5,036 nucleotides of DNA from an uncultured Planctomycetaceae bacterium (GCA_945957305.1 CAMFLN010000340.1:1-5036); one strand, 5' to 3'. Shown: positions 1 to 5,036, counted from the stretch's first letter. Made by a program: numbers and translations. The notes: a model not told the origin generated them from the sequence alone.

Positions 1-616
1 CGGTCACGTCGCGCGAACCTTCGAGCGTCACCTGGCTGGAATGCCGCCACTTGAAAAACACGCCGTGCTCAGCGTGCGTGGTGCCGCTGGCGAGAACGAG
101 TTGCCGCGGCGCCAAACGGTGAAATGTCTCTTTCGAGCCCCGGTTCTGGGTCAAGCCTACGCCCGCGGCCGGCGAAGCCTGGACATGCGCCGGCCCGTGA
201 TCGGCGTTGACGACTCCGCCGAGCGAAGCATTCAACGATTGCACCGTGTCTTGCGATTTGCAGACCTCGACGTCGCCCGCCAGTTCGCTTGCGACCTCGG
301 TACGCGGCTGAAAGTCGATGACTCGCAAACGTCGTTCGGGGCTGTCAATCGTCACTTGCAGTTGTTCCAAGTCCTGCTCGCGGCCCGAGTCCACCAACAG
401 TGAGAGCCGGAACCGAGCTTCAATGAGCCGGTCGCGGCTTTTGGCGACCGCAGATTCGGCCGGCGTTACATCAACGCATTCGACAATTGTGCCGACATCG
501 ATGGCCACGCATGGCAACGCCGCGCGAACTGTACTGCCCGTTCCCAGGCAGCAACTGAGCAACAAGGCCGACTTTGCAAGAATGCAAGGGCAGAAATGTA
601 AGAATGACTTGCTCAC
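1..616 (-). CDS. Exported protein of unknown function, 3' end outside window (GTG start)
   Basis: The reading frame is open from a GTG at 616 down to the left edge: 205 full codons with no stop. The GTG is preceded by a good Shine-Dalgarno site (AAGGAG, 7-base spacer), which decides the start. The N-terminus (MSKSFLHFCPC...) has a basic residue at K15, then a hydrophobic core SALLLSCCLG, and a likely signal-peptidase I site after VRA at residue 32. The LLSC at residues 19-22 could instead be a lipobox, so a lipoprotein is possible. The mature part begins with a short segment containing VECVDVTPAE, continues through charged segments with alternating hydrophobic residues (for example LQVTIDSPERRLRVIDF) that suggest beta strands, and is still open at the edge. 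I do not recognise a named domain; it resembles secreted hypothetical proteins of planctomycetes. The gene is divergent from the Hpt gene. Its role is unknown; that it is coding and exported is well supported. Confidence 0.72.
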   Translation of the reverse strand, partial: MSKSFLHFCPCILAKSALLLSCCLGTGSTVRAALPCVAIDVGTIVECVDVTPAESAVAKSRDRLIEARFRLSLLVDSGREQDLEQLQVTIDSPERRLRVIDFQPRTEVASELAGDVEVCKSQDTVQSLNASLGGVVNADHGPAHVQASPAAGVGLTQNRGSKETFHRLAPRQLVLASGTTHAEHGVFFKWRHSSQVTLEGSRDVT

Positions 617-623
617 GTTGGTA

Positions 624-629
624 CTCCTT
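624..629 (-). promoter_or_regulatory. Ribosome binding site of the GTG-start secreted protein
   Basis: On the minus strand AAGGAG stands 7 bases before the GTG at 616. It is the best-placed Shine-Dalgarno site in the window and is the reason to accept GTG as the start codon. Confidence 0.75.
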
Positions 630-737
630 TCCCGAAACATGGGCAGTTGGACGTGAAACGGCTGCGCGTTTCCACCGCGCTCGTCGTTGCAGAATCGTAG
701 GGGCGTGGTGGCCGCGAGCAAGGGATTTGTCACCAGA

Positions 738-769
738 TTGAAAGCCGAAAACAACTTGCGCACTTTCAA
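738..769. repeat. Inverted repeat TTGAAAG / CTTTCAA
   Basis: TTGAAAG (738-744) and its exact complement CTTTCAA (763-769) are separated by 18 bases. The element lies about 120-150 bases upstream of the GTG at 616, in the likely promoter region of the secreted protein. The arm spacing would suit a dimeric regulator binding two successive helical faces, but a 7-bp match over this distance may be chance. Confidence 0.3.
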
Positions 770-887
770 GCCATGAAGACATCTCGTTGCTCATTGGCAG
801 ACAGCATTACCTCGCCCGCAAAGTCCGCTTGATCGGTGCGCCAGCAATAACCCGCCAGCACCGCACGATCTAATATCGGAGGGAACA

Positions 888-1004
888 TTGGCAAACGGCA
901 TGCCAAGCTTTAGAGCGGCGTTTGAACCGGAGACGCGCCCTCGTCCGGAGCTTTTCGAAAGAAGCCCGAGAGTCCTTGTCGCGCGATTCGCGTCCAAAGG
1001 GTGA
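888..1004 (+). CDS. Candidate small ORF, 38 codons, TTG start
   Basis: GGAGG at 878-882 stands 5 bases before a TTG, which opens a 38-codon frame ending in TGA. The predicted peptide begins MANGMPSFRAAFEPE and is rich in Arg, Pro, Glu and Phe. It has no signal peptide, no membrane segment and no motif I know. The ribosome binding site is stronger than those of the known plus-strand genes nearby, which is the only reason to list it. An internal ATG at 900 would be too far (17 bases) from the site. It could well be chance. Confidence 0.15.
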   Translation: MANGMPSFRAAFEPETRPRPELFERSPRVLVARFASKG

Positions 1005-1075
1005 TTGCCGGGATCCTCTTTGCTATCGGGCGCCGGCAGGGTTCCGTCATTACGGCGCACTTGGCGCTTGCGGAG

Positions 1076-1100
1076 GGTTGAACCGTTACCGGTTGAGCCG
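1076..1100. repeat. Short direct repeat GGTTGAACCG / GGTTGAGCCG
   Basis: Two 10-base copies differing at one position (1076-1085 and 1091-1100) are separated by TTACC. The first copy is itself nearly symmetric (GGTT-G-AACC), and the block also contains AACCG-TTAC-CGGTT. It lies about 220 bases before the Hpt start. It looks like a pair of protein-binding half sites but is unsupported beyond its symmetry. Confidence 0.25.
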
Positions 1101-1274
1101 ATTGTAGTACGAATGCCGAACGCGTCACTACCGCGGCAGGCGATGTCCTCTTTTGGCACAAAATTGTTCGTAAGCTACAGTTCACGCAGTTCCAGCTCTC
1201 GCGACGGTCGCAATAAGCAGCCGTTAGCGTGACAGACTGGCAAAAGCGAGCGACTCATCCCACTGACATACTCT

Positions 1275-1284
1275 CGAAGCTTCG
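1275..1284. promoter_or_regulatory. Perfect 10-base palindrome CGAAGCTTCG upstream of the Hpt gene
   Basis: This is an exact self-complementary 10-mer ending 32 bases before the Hpt ATG. Together with the second palindrome at 1302-1311 it makes the immediate leader of the signalling operon unusually symmetric. It may be an operator or part of an mRNA hairpin. No flanking promoter elements are clear. Confidence 0.25.
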
Positions 1285-1301
1285 CCCGTGGGTGCACTCG
1301 C

Positions 1302-1311
1302 GGAAATTTCC
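1302..1311. promoter_or_regulatory. Palindrome GGAAATTTCC covering the Shine-Dalgarno position of the Hpt gene
   Basis: This exact 10-base palindrome ends 5 bases before the ATG at 1317. Its left half, GGAAA, is the only purine-rich stretch in the position of a ribosome binding site. The next bases are TCCTT, so the segment from 1310 reads CCTCCTT, which matches the anti-Shine-Dalgarno tail of 16S rRNA instead of complementing it. Initiation here is therefore probably weak or leader-independent, and the gene may be controlled at translation or by a protein bound to the palindrome. Confidence 0.3.
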
Positions 1312-1316
1312 TCCTT

Positions 1317-1688
1317 ATGAACGACTCGACTTACCAACCGGCTGAGACCGTGCTCGACCTCGAGGAATTGAAGTCCCGTTGTCTGGGAAACATGGATCTG
1401 GTCGAGCGCGTGTTGACGAAATTCGCCGGCCAATTGGATCGCGACCTGGTCGAACTGGAAACTGCGATTGCCTCGGGCGATGCAAGTCAGGCTGCACACC
1501 TGGCCCACCGTATTAAAGGGATTGCCGCGAGCGTGGCGGCGCGCAGCTTGTTCCACGACGCCTCGCACGCCGAAGAGCATGCCCTGGAAAACGAGTTGGA
1601 CGAGTTACCTGAGTATCTCGCACGTTTGCAGGACGACCGTAGCAAACTGATCGAATCATTGGAGCGTCGCAGTCGCGAGCAGGCATGA
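1317..1688 (+). CDS. Stand-alone Hpt (histidine phosphotransfer) protein
   Basis: This 123-residue protein has the size and helical make-up of a single Hpt domain, a four-helix bundle that relays phosphate between receiver domains of a phosphorelay in the cytoplasm. The signature is AHRIKG at residues 63-68, with H64 as the predicted phospho-accepting histidine in the H-x-x-K-G pattern and the usual small residues after it (IAASVAA). The preceding segment (residues 15-57, from DLEELKSRC to SGDAS) fits the first helices, and the end is a charged helix. There is no kinase, receiver or membrane part. The ATG at 1317 is the only reasonable start: no ATG, GTG or TTG occurs in frame back to the stop at 1230. 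The ribosome binding site is poor (GGAAA). The gene lies 38 bases before an HD-GYP response regulator, presumably in the same operon and its phosphorelay partner. The family call is firm; the partner is inferred. Confidence 0.9.
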   Translation: MNDSTYQPAETVLDLEELKSRCLGNMDLVERVLTKFAGQLDRDLVELETAIASGDASQAAHLAHRIKGIAASVAARSLFHDASHAEEHALENELDELPEYLARLQDDRSKLIESLERRSREQA

Positions 1689-1726
1689 GCCGCTAGGCCG
1701 GGTGCTGCAACGACACGAGAAATCCC

Positions 1727-2800
1727 ATGCGAGTTTTGGTAGTCGACGACGATCTGGTGACGCGTGAAATCGTCGTCGAAGATTTGAAACACTTCGGCTA
1801 TGAAGTGACCGCCGCCAGCGACGGGCGTGAGGCCTTCGAGTTGGTTCGGACCGGCATGTACCACCTGGTCGTCTCTGACTGGCAAATGCCGCACATGAGT
1901 GGCCTTGATCTGTGCCGCGAAATTCGCAAGCGCAGCTGGAGTGGGTACATTTACTTCATCCTGCTCACCTTGCGCGGGGGCGTCGACAACGTCGTTTGCG
2001 GTTTGGACGCTGGGGCCGACGACTTTCTGACCAAGCCGTTTCAACCCCAAGAGCTGCGCATGCGCTTGCGGACCGGGGAACGCGTGCTGGGCTTGGAAAG
2101 CCGTGACCTGATGATCTTTGCCATGGCCAAGCTGGCCGAATCGCGTGACAAAGATACGGGCGCCCACCTGGAGCGCATTCGCGAATACAGCCGGATCCTG
2201 GCCGACGAGTTGTCACGGTGGCCGCAGTATTGTGATTTGATCGACGGCGACTACGTGCAGCTCATTTATCAAACCAGTCCCTTGCACGACATTGGCAAGG
2301 TCGGTGTGCCGGACTCGGTGTTGCTCAAGCCGGGGCCCCTCACGCCCGACGAGATCGCCGTGATGCAACGCCACACTTTGCTGGGTGGCGAGACTTTGAA
2401 TAGCGTTGCGCATTCCCGCCCCGAGGCGTTGTTTCTCAACATGGCGCGAGAGATCGCACTCACGCATCACGAGCGATACGACGGCACCGGCTATCCGCGT
2501 GGCTTGCGCGGCCAGCAGATCCCGTTGTGCGGCCGGATCGTGGCGCTGGCCGACGTCTATGATGCCTTGACCAGCAAACGCGTCTACAAACCGGCGTTCG
2601 ACCACGCGCGCGCCCGGGGAATCATTCTTGAAGGGCGCGGCACGCAATTCGACCCGGATATCGTGCAAGCGTTCCTGAATCGCGAGCAGGAGTTTGTCGC
2701 CATCGAGCGGCAATTTCACGATCATGGTCCAGCCATCGCGGGACTTCCGCTGGCGGAATCCCTGGCCCTGCCGACGAGCCCCCTCCCCTCGGCGTCTTAA
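1727..2800 (+). CDS. Response regulator: REC receiver plus HD-GYP c-di-GMP phosphodiesterase
   Basis: This 357-residue cytoplasmic protein probably hydrolyses cyclic di-GMP under phosphorelay control. The REC domain (about 1-120) has acidic-pocket residues D7 and D8, phospho-acceptor D51 in VVSDWQMP, T81, and K103 in LTKPF, so it looks active. The HD-GYP domain (about 125-318) has DTGAH (H147), the HD pair H187-D188 in LHDIGK, H216, H247-H248 in HHERYDGTGYP with the intact GYP triplet at 255-257, and D276 in ALADVYDAL; no catalytic residue is missing. D143, four residues before H147, lies where an acidic residue gives an extra metal ligand in trinuclear-iron members. The tail after residue 320 is Pro/Ser/Ala-rich with no domain. 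The ATG at 1727 has a modest GAGA site 6 bases upstream (1717-1720) and opens directly into the REC beta strand, so the start is secure. It follows the Hpt gene by 38 bases, in the same direction. Confidence 0.95.
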   Translation: MRVLVVDDDLVTREIVVEDLKHFGYEVTAASDGREAFELVRTGMYHLVVSDWQMPHMSGLDLCREIRKRSWSGYIYFILLTLRGGVDNVVCGLDAGADDFLTKPFQPQELRMRLRTGERVLGLESRDLMIFAMAKLAESRDKDTGAHLERIREYSRILADELSRWPQYCDLIDGDYVQLIYQTSPLHDIGKVGVPDSVLLKPGPLTPDEIAVMQRHTLLGGETLNSVAHSRPEALFLNMAREIALTHHERYDGTGYPRGLRGQQIPLCGRIVALADVYDALTSKRVYKPAFDHARARGIILEGRGTQFDPDIVQAFLNREQEFVAIERQFHDHGPAIAGLPLAESLALPTSPLPSAS

Positions 2801-2824
2801 TTATCCGTGCCGGCCTGGAAAATC

Positions 2825-2842
2825 GCTGGCAGGGCTGGCAGC
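2825..2842. repeat. Tandem 9-base repeat in the spacer after the HD-GYP gene
   Basis: GCTGGCAGG (2825-2833) is followed directly by GCTGGCAGC (2834-2842), with one mismatch. The same stretch can fold as a weak hairpin, TCGCTG (2823-2828) with CAGCGA (2839-2844) and a 10-base loop. No T tract follows, so it is a poor terminator. It is just as likely a chance duplication. Confidence 0.3.
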
Positions 2843-2845
2843 GAC

Positions 2846-2858
2846 GGTAAACTTTACC
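2846..2858. promoter_or_regulatory. Operator-like palindrome GGTAAA-C-TTTACC upstream of the porin gene
   Basis: Two perfect 6-bp arms flank a single central base, 144 bases before the porin ATG and 46 bases after the HD-GYP stop. Symmetry of this size and its AT-rich centre in GC-rich DNA are typical of a site for a dimeric helix-turn-helix repressor. I cannot name the regulator, and no matching copy was seen elsewhere in the window. Confidence 0.35.
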
Positions 2859-2912
2859 CACCTGGCACCACCGGCCGGGAGTGCGCCTGCAACTACGACA
2901 TTTTGACTGCTG

Positions 2913-2935
2913 CAGGTTCGCGCGCTCAGGTTCGC
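2913..2935. repeat. Direct repeat CAGGTTCGC x2 in the porin promoter region
   Basis: Exact 9-base copies at 2913-2921 and 2927-2935 are 14 bases apart start to start. They lie about 70-90 bases before the porin start codon, just after a -35-like TTGACT at 2903-2908 whose expected -10 is poor. They could be half sites for an activator or repressor. The match is exact but short. Confidence 0.3.
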
Positions 2936-2988
2936 AGGACGATCAATTCGCAAGGGCTCTGCCCACTTCTCTCGTTTCTGCACACGCG

Positions 2989-2993
2989 AAGGA
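2989..2993 (+). promoter_or_regulatory. Ribosome binding site deciding the porin start
   Basis: AAGGA ends 9 bases before the ATG at 3003. It directly abuts the upstream in-frame TTG at 2994, which therefore cannot use it. This places translation start at the ATG and gives a normal signal peptide. Confidence 0.65.
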
Positions 2994-3002
2994 TTGCGTC
3001 CC

Positions 3003-4304
3003 ATGCGGCGGACATGGAAGCGTTGGTTGTTGCTCGTCGCTCTGTTGACTGGCACGCGGACGGCGTTGGCTGACGGTGTGATCCTGGACGGCGTGTCACC
3101 GCGCGCGCTGGGCCGCGGCGGTACGAATGTCGGCTATGCCGACAACGGCGCCATGCTGCTCGACAACCCGGCGGCCATGACCAATGTGCAGGGCAACGGC
3201 CTGTTCGACGTCGGCGGCGACGGCGTATTGAGCAACTTGCGATATTCCGACGCGCTTCGCTCGGCGGTGAGCAGCGGATTTACGCCGCTCCCCCAGATCG
3301 GCTTTGTGCGAAAAAGCCGCGATGGCGACTGGGCCTGGGGCGTGGGGTTGTTCACTCCCGCAGGTTTTTCTTCGCATTACTGGATGCCAGCGCCAGCCTT
3401 TCCGCCGGTCGATCCGTACACCGGAACGCAAAAATACCAATCCTTTGGCTCGCTGAGCAAAGTCCTGCCTGCACTGTCGTATCGTGTCACCGATCGCTTG
3501 TCGATCGGCGGCACGCTGGGCGTAGGCGTCGGCTACGCATCGCTGAAGGGACCTTACTTTCTGCAAGATCCCACGGGCGTGCCGGCCGGCACACCGGTGC
3601 TGATCGACGTGCACGGCGGCGGCGCAACTCCCGTCTGGAGCGCGGCGATGCAGTACTTGCTGACCGACGATACCACGCTCGGCGTCACGTACCAAAGCGG
3701 CAGCACGTTCAACCTGCACGGCACGGCGGGCGTCAGCGCCAATTTGGGAATTCCGCTCTCGACCACCTATCAAACTGCCACCACGCACATCACGTGGCCG
3801 CAATCAGTGGCCCTGGGTTTGAAGCATCGCATTTGCCCGCATCGCACATTTGCGATGGACGTCATTTGGTATGACTGGTCGAGCGCGTTCAATCAGATCG
3901 GGCTCACGCTGCAAGACTCAACGAGCCCCTTCTTCCCCGCAATTCACGAGAATTTGCCGCTCAACTGGCATGACAGCGTATCGATGAAGCTGGGCTACGA
4001 ACAAATCGTCAAGCCTGGCAGCACGTTCCGCATCGGTTACGTCTATCACCCGAATCCCATTCCACGGTCGTTCATCACGCCGTTCCTGCCGGCGACTTTC
4101 ACCAACGTGTTCACGCTGGGTTACGGCTGGACGCTGGGAGATTGGTACCTGGACTTTGCCTGGGCGCATGCGTTTGCGCCGGGGATCCACGTGGATCAGA
4201 GCAGCTTGATCGGCGCGGCCGGCCTCGGCCCCGGCGACTTCAACAATAGCTTCACGCGTCCGCAGGTCGACGTCTTTGCCGTGAGCTTGATCCGCCCCTT
4301 CTAG
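3003..4304 (+). CDS. OmpP1/FadL-family outer-membrane transporter
   Basis: This 433-residue protein should form an outer-membrane beta barrel with an N-terminal hatch that lets hydrophobic molecules such as long-chain fatty acids cross the outer membrane. The N-terminus MRRTWKRW is followed by a hydrophobic core (LLLVALL) and an ALA signal-peptidase I site before D24. The mature start carries the family's hatch signature: SPRALGRGG at about 32-40, then YADNGAMLLDNPAAM with the conserved NPA at 55-57. The rest alternates aromatic-ended beta strands (for example RIGYVYHP, FTLGYGWTLGDWYLDFAWAH), and the last residue is Phe, the usual outer-membrane insertion signal. Length matches FadL proteins (about 420-450). 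ATG 3003 is preferred over TTG 2994 because of the ribosome binding site. It has its own 202-base spacer, so it is probably transcribed separately from the signalling pair. The substrate cannot be read from the sequence; aromatic hydrocarbon transport (TodX-like) is an alternative. Confidence 0.9.
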   Translation: MRRTWKRWLLLVALLTGTRTALADGVILDGVSPRALGRGGTNVGYADNGAMLLDNPAAMTNVQGNGLFDVGGDGVLSNLRYSDALRSAVSSGFTPLPQIGFVRKSRDGDWAWGVGLFTPAGFSSHYWMPAPAFPPVDPYTGTQKYQSFGSLSKVLPALSYRVTDRLSIGGTLGVGVGYASLKGPYFLQDPTGVPAGTPVLIDVHGGGATPVWSAAMQYLLTDDTTLGVTYQSGSTFNLHGTAGVSANLGIPLSTTYQTATTHITWPQSVALGLKHRICPHRTFAMDVIWYDWSSAFNQIGLTLQDSTSPFFPAIHENLPLNWHDSVSMKLGYEQIVKPGSTFRIGYVYHPNPIPRSFITPFLPATFTNVFTLGYGWTLGDWYLDFAWAHAFAPGIHVDQSSLIGAAGLGPGDFNNSFTRPQVDVFAVSLIRPF

Positions 4305-4344
4305 GACGAGATAAAGCCGTCGCTGCTGTTTGAGAGCGTCGCCA

Positions 4345-4376
4345 CGCGGCACGTCCCGATGTGCGGACGTGCCGCG
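4345..4376. terminator. Strong hairpin between convergent genes, likely bidirectional terminator
   Basis: CGCGGCACGTCC (4345-4356) pairs perfectly with GGACGTGCCGCG (4365-4376), a 12-bp GC-rich stem with an 8-base loop. It lies 40 bases after the porin stop and 34 bases after the end of the convergent methyltransferase gene, the right place to end both transcripts. Neither side has a T tract, so it is not a classic intrinsic terminator. It may work with Rho or mainly protect transcript 3' ends. Confidence 0.6.
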
Positions 4377-4410
4377 CGCAAAACTGACGCCTGGCTTGGC
4401 AAAGCTATTT

Positions 4411-5036
4411 TCAACTCACGCGATCAACGTCCGCGTTGACATTCAACTCGGCACGTTGCGGCGCGGGCACTGCTTCGGCCGCATCGAGACGGGCAAAGCT
4501 GGGCACTTTGCTGCGAGCAATGTAGTTGATGATGACGCCTGTTTCGTCTCGCTCGCTTTCCAATTCTTGCATGTCGTAGCCGGCTTGCTCGAACAGCTCG
4601 CGACATTGCTCCTCGGTCCTTTGCAAAAAGAACCAATCGACGAGCCACTGATACTCGGGCGTCTGGTACAGGCGACAATCCTTGAAGGCCACGTACACGA
4701 CGCCGCCTTCGTGCAGCGATTCGCGCCAACCCTGCAGCAGCGGAATGAGAAACTTGTTGGGAATGTAATCGCACAGTCCCACGCTATAGATCACGTCACT
4801 ACGGCCAAACCTTTCGACATTCACCGCTGCTGAAGTCATCCGCAGCGCGTTGTAGCGAACGAAGTTAAACTTGATATTATCCGCCAAGGCCGGGGCGACA
4901 TTCGCTTGAACAAAGTCCAAGGCCAAGGGGTCGTTGTCAATGAGCGTGATCGTCGTCGCACCCAAGCGCGGTGCTCCCAGCCCACCGGCAAATTCACGGC
5001 AGGGGCCGCAAGCGACATTGAGCACAGCCACATCAC
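4411..5036 (-). CDS. Class I SAM-dependent methyltransferase, N-terminus outside window
   Basis: The frame is open from the right edge to a TGA at 4411-4413, about 208 residues. Motif I reads VLNVACGPCREF at the very start of the visible part. Strand beta 2 ends in the acidic LIDND, expected to hold the SAM ribose. RYNAL may contact the adenine, and DVIYSVGLCDYIP is the motif IV region. A GG turn (HEGGVVYVAF) follows, as in Rossmann-fold methyltransferases. The GTG at 5031 is unlikely to be the true start, because the frame continues upstream (GAT) and motif I is normally preceded by 30 or more residues. The LNVACGP form with a following GL-DY motif recalls planctomycete and proteobacterial proteins often annotated as 3-hydroxypalmitate methyl ester (PhcB-like) methyltransferases, but the substrate is not shown here. 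The last 30 residues are Ala- and charge-rich and probably disordered. It is convergent with the porin gene. Confidence 0.85.
   Translation of the reverse strand, partial: DVAVLNVACGPCREFAGGLGAPRLGATTITLIDNDPLALDFVQANVAPALADNIKFNFVRYNALRMTSAAVNVERFGRSDVIYSVGLCDYIPNKFLIPLLQGWRESLHEGGVVYVAFKDCRLYQTPEYQWLVDWFFLQRTEEQCRELFEQAGYDMQELESERDETGVIINYIARSKVPSFARLDAAEAVPAPQRAELNVNADVDRVS

Larger units (their letters stand above)
617..1316. other. 700-base spacer between divergent genes, no convincing gene
   Basis: This region separates the minus-strand secreted-protein gene from the plus-strand Hpt gene, so it should hold both promoters. Open frames here are short, and their translations are Arg-, Ser- and Gly-rich without recognisable motifs, as expected from chance in GC-rich DNA. 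I found no tRNA, rRNA or clear sigma-70 promoter pair. What it does hold is a 7-bp inverted repeat at 738-769, a small ORF with a strong ribosome binding site at 888-1004, a 10-base direct repeat at 1076-1100, and two 10-base palindromes just before the Hpt gene. A decayed gene cannot be excluded by eye. Confidence 0.6.

Noticed and set aside
471..794. Minus-strand 107-codon ORF overlapping the start of the secreted-protein gene
   Set aside because: It overlaps the better-supported GTG gene in another frame and lacks a ribosome binding site, and its product is Arg/His/Gln-rich with no motif.
791..1159. Minus-strand 122-codon ORF in the long spacer
   Set aside because: The translation is Arg/Gly/Ser-rich without motif, and there is no ribosome binding site evidence. 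It is typical of chance frames in GC-rich DNA.
1153..1168. Sigma-54-like sequence TTGGCACAAAATTGTT
   Set aside because: The spacing between the GG and the -12 element is one base short and the required GC is GT, so it does not fit the sigma-54 consensus.
1175..1297. Minus-strand 40-codon ORF (GTG at 1297) preceded by AAGGAGG at 1310-1316
   Set aside because: The spacer of 12 bases is long, the peptide has no recognisable feature, and the AAGGAGG is the complement of the CCTCCTT before the Hpt start. Chance is the simpler explanation.
1487..2167. Minus-strand 226-codon ORF antisense to the Hpt and HD-GYP genes
   Set aside because: It lies fully opposite two strongly recognised genes, so it is a shadow frame caused by GC-rich codons.
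2994..3002. TTG at 2994 as the porin start
   Set aside because: The AAGGA site directly touches it, leaving no spacer, while the ATG at 3003 has a 9-base spacer and a normal signal peptide.
3096..3803. Minus-strand 235-codon ORF antisense to the porin
   Set aside because: It is a shadow of the FadL-family gene; its Arg/Ala-rich product has no domain.
4330..4833. Plus-strand 167-codon ORF opposite the methyltransferase
   Set aside because: It overlaps the terminator hairpin and is antisense to clear methyltransferase motifs. It has no ribosome binding site or motif of its own.

Overview
The window reads as ordinary chromosomal DNA from a GC-rich Gram-negative bacterium. A planctomycete (Pirellulales-like) is my best guess. 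This rests on an outer-membrane FadL-type porin, a secreted protein of a style common in that group, loosely packed genes with long spacers, and weak Shine-Dalgarno use. The assignment is an inference; no rRNA or other marker gene is present.

Layout from left to right. (1) A minus-strand gene with a GTG start at 616 runs off the left edge. It encodes an exported protein of unknown function and is easy to miss because it has no ATG start. (2) A spacer of about 700 bases (617-1316) separates this gene from the divergent plus-strand genes. It holds a few short inverted and direct repeats and one weak small-ORF candidate, but no convincing gene. (3) A tight two-gene signalling unit follows: a stand-alone Hpt phosphotransfer protein (1317-1688), then 38 bases later a response regulator with a REC receiver fused to an HD-GYP cyclic-di-GMP phosphodiesterase domain (1727-2800). 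(4) A spacer of about 200 bases contains a 13-base operator-like palindrome and short repeats. (5) A complete OmpP1/FadL-family outer-membrane transporter with a signal peptide follows (3003-4304). (6) A strong 12-bp hairpin lies between convergent genes. (7) A minus-strand class I SAM-dependent methyltransferase has its C-terminal part in the window and its N-terminus beyond the right edge (4411-5036).

The likely joint function of the central pair is a phosphorelay. An unlinked hybrid histidine kinase would pass phosphate to the Hpt histidine (H64), which would pass it to D51 of the receiver and so control c-di-GMP breakdown. No kinase is encoded in the window. The porin, the methyltransferase and the secreted protein show no evident functional link to the pair. 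I found no CRISPR array, tRNA, rRNA, insertion sequence, phage gene or obvious new system. The most useful points are the easily missed GTG gene, the orphan Hpt/HD-GYP pair with two perfect palindromes before its start, and the regulatory-looking palindrome upstream of the porin.
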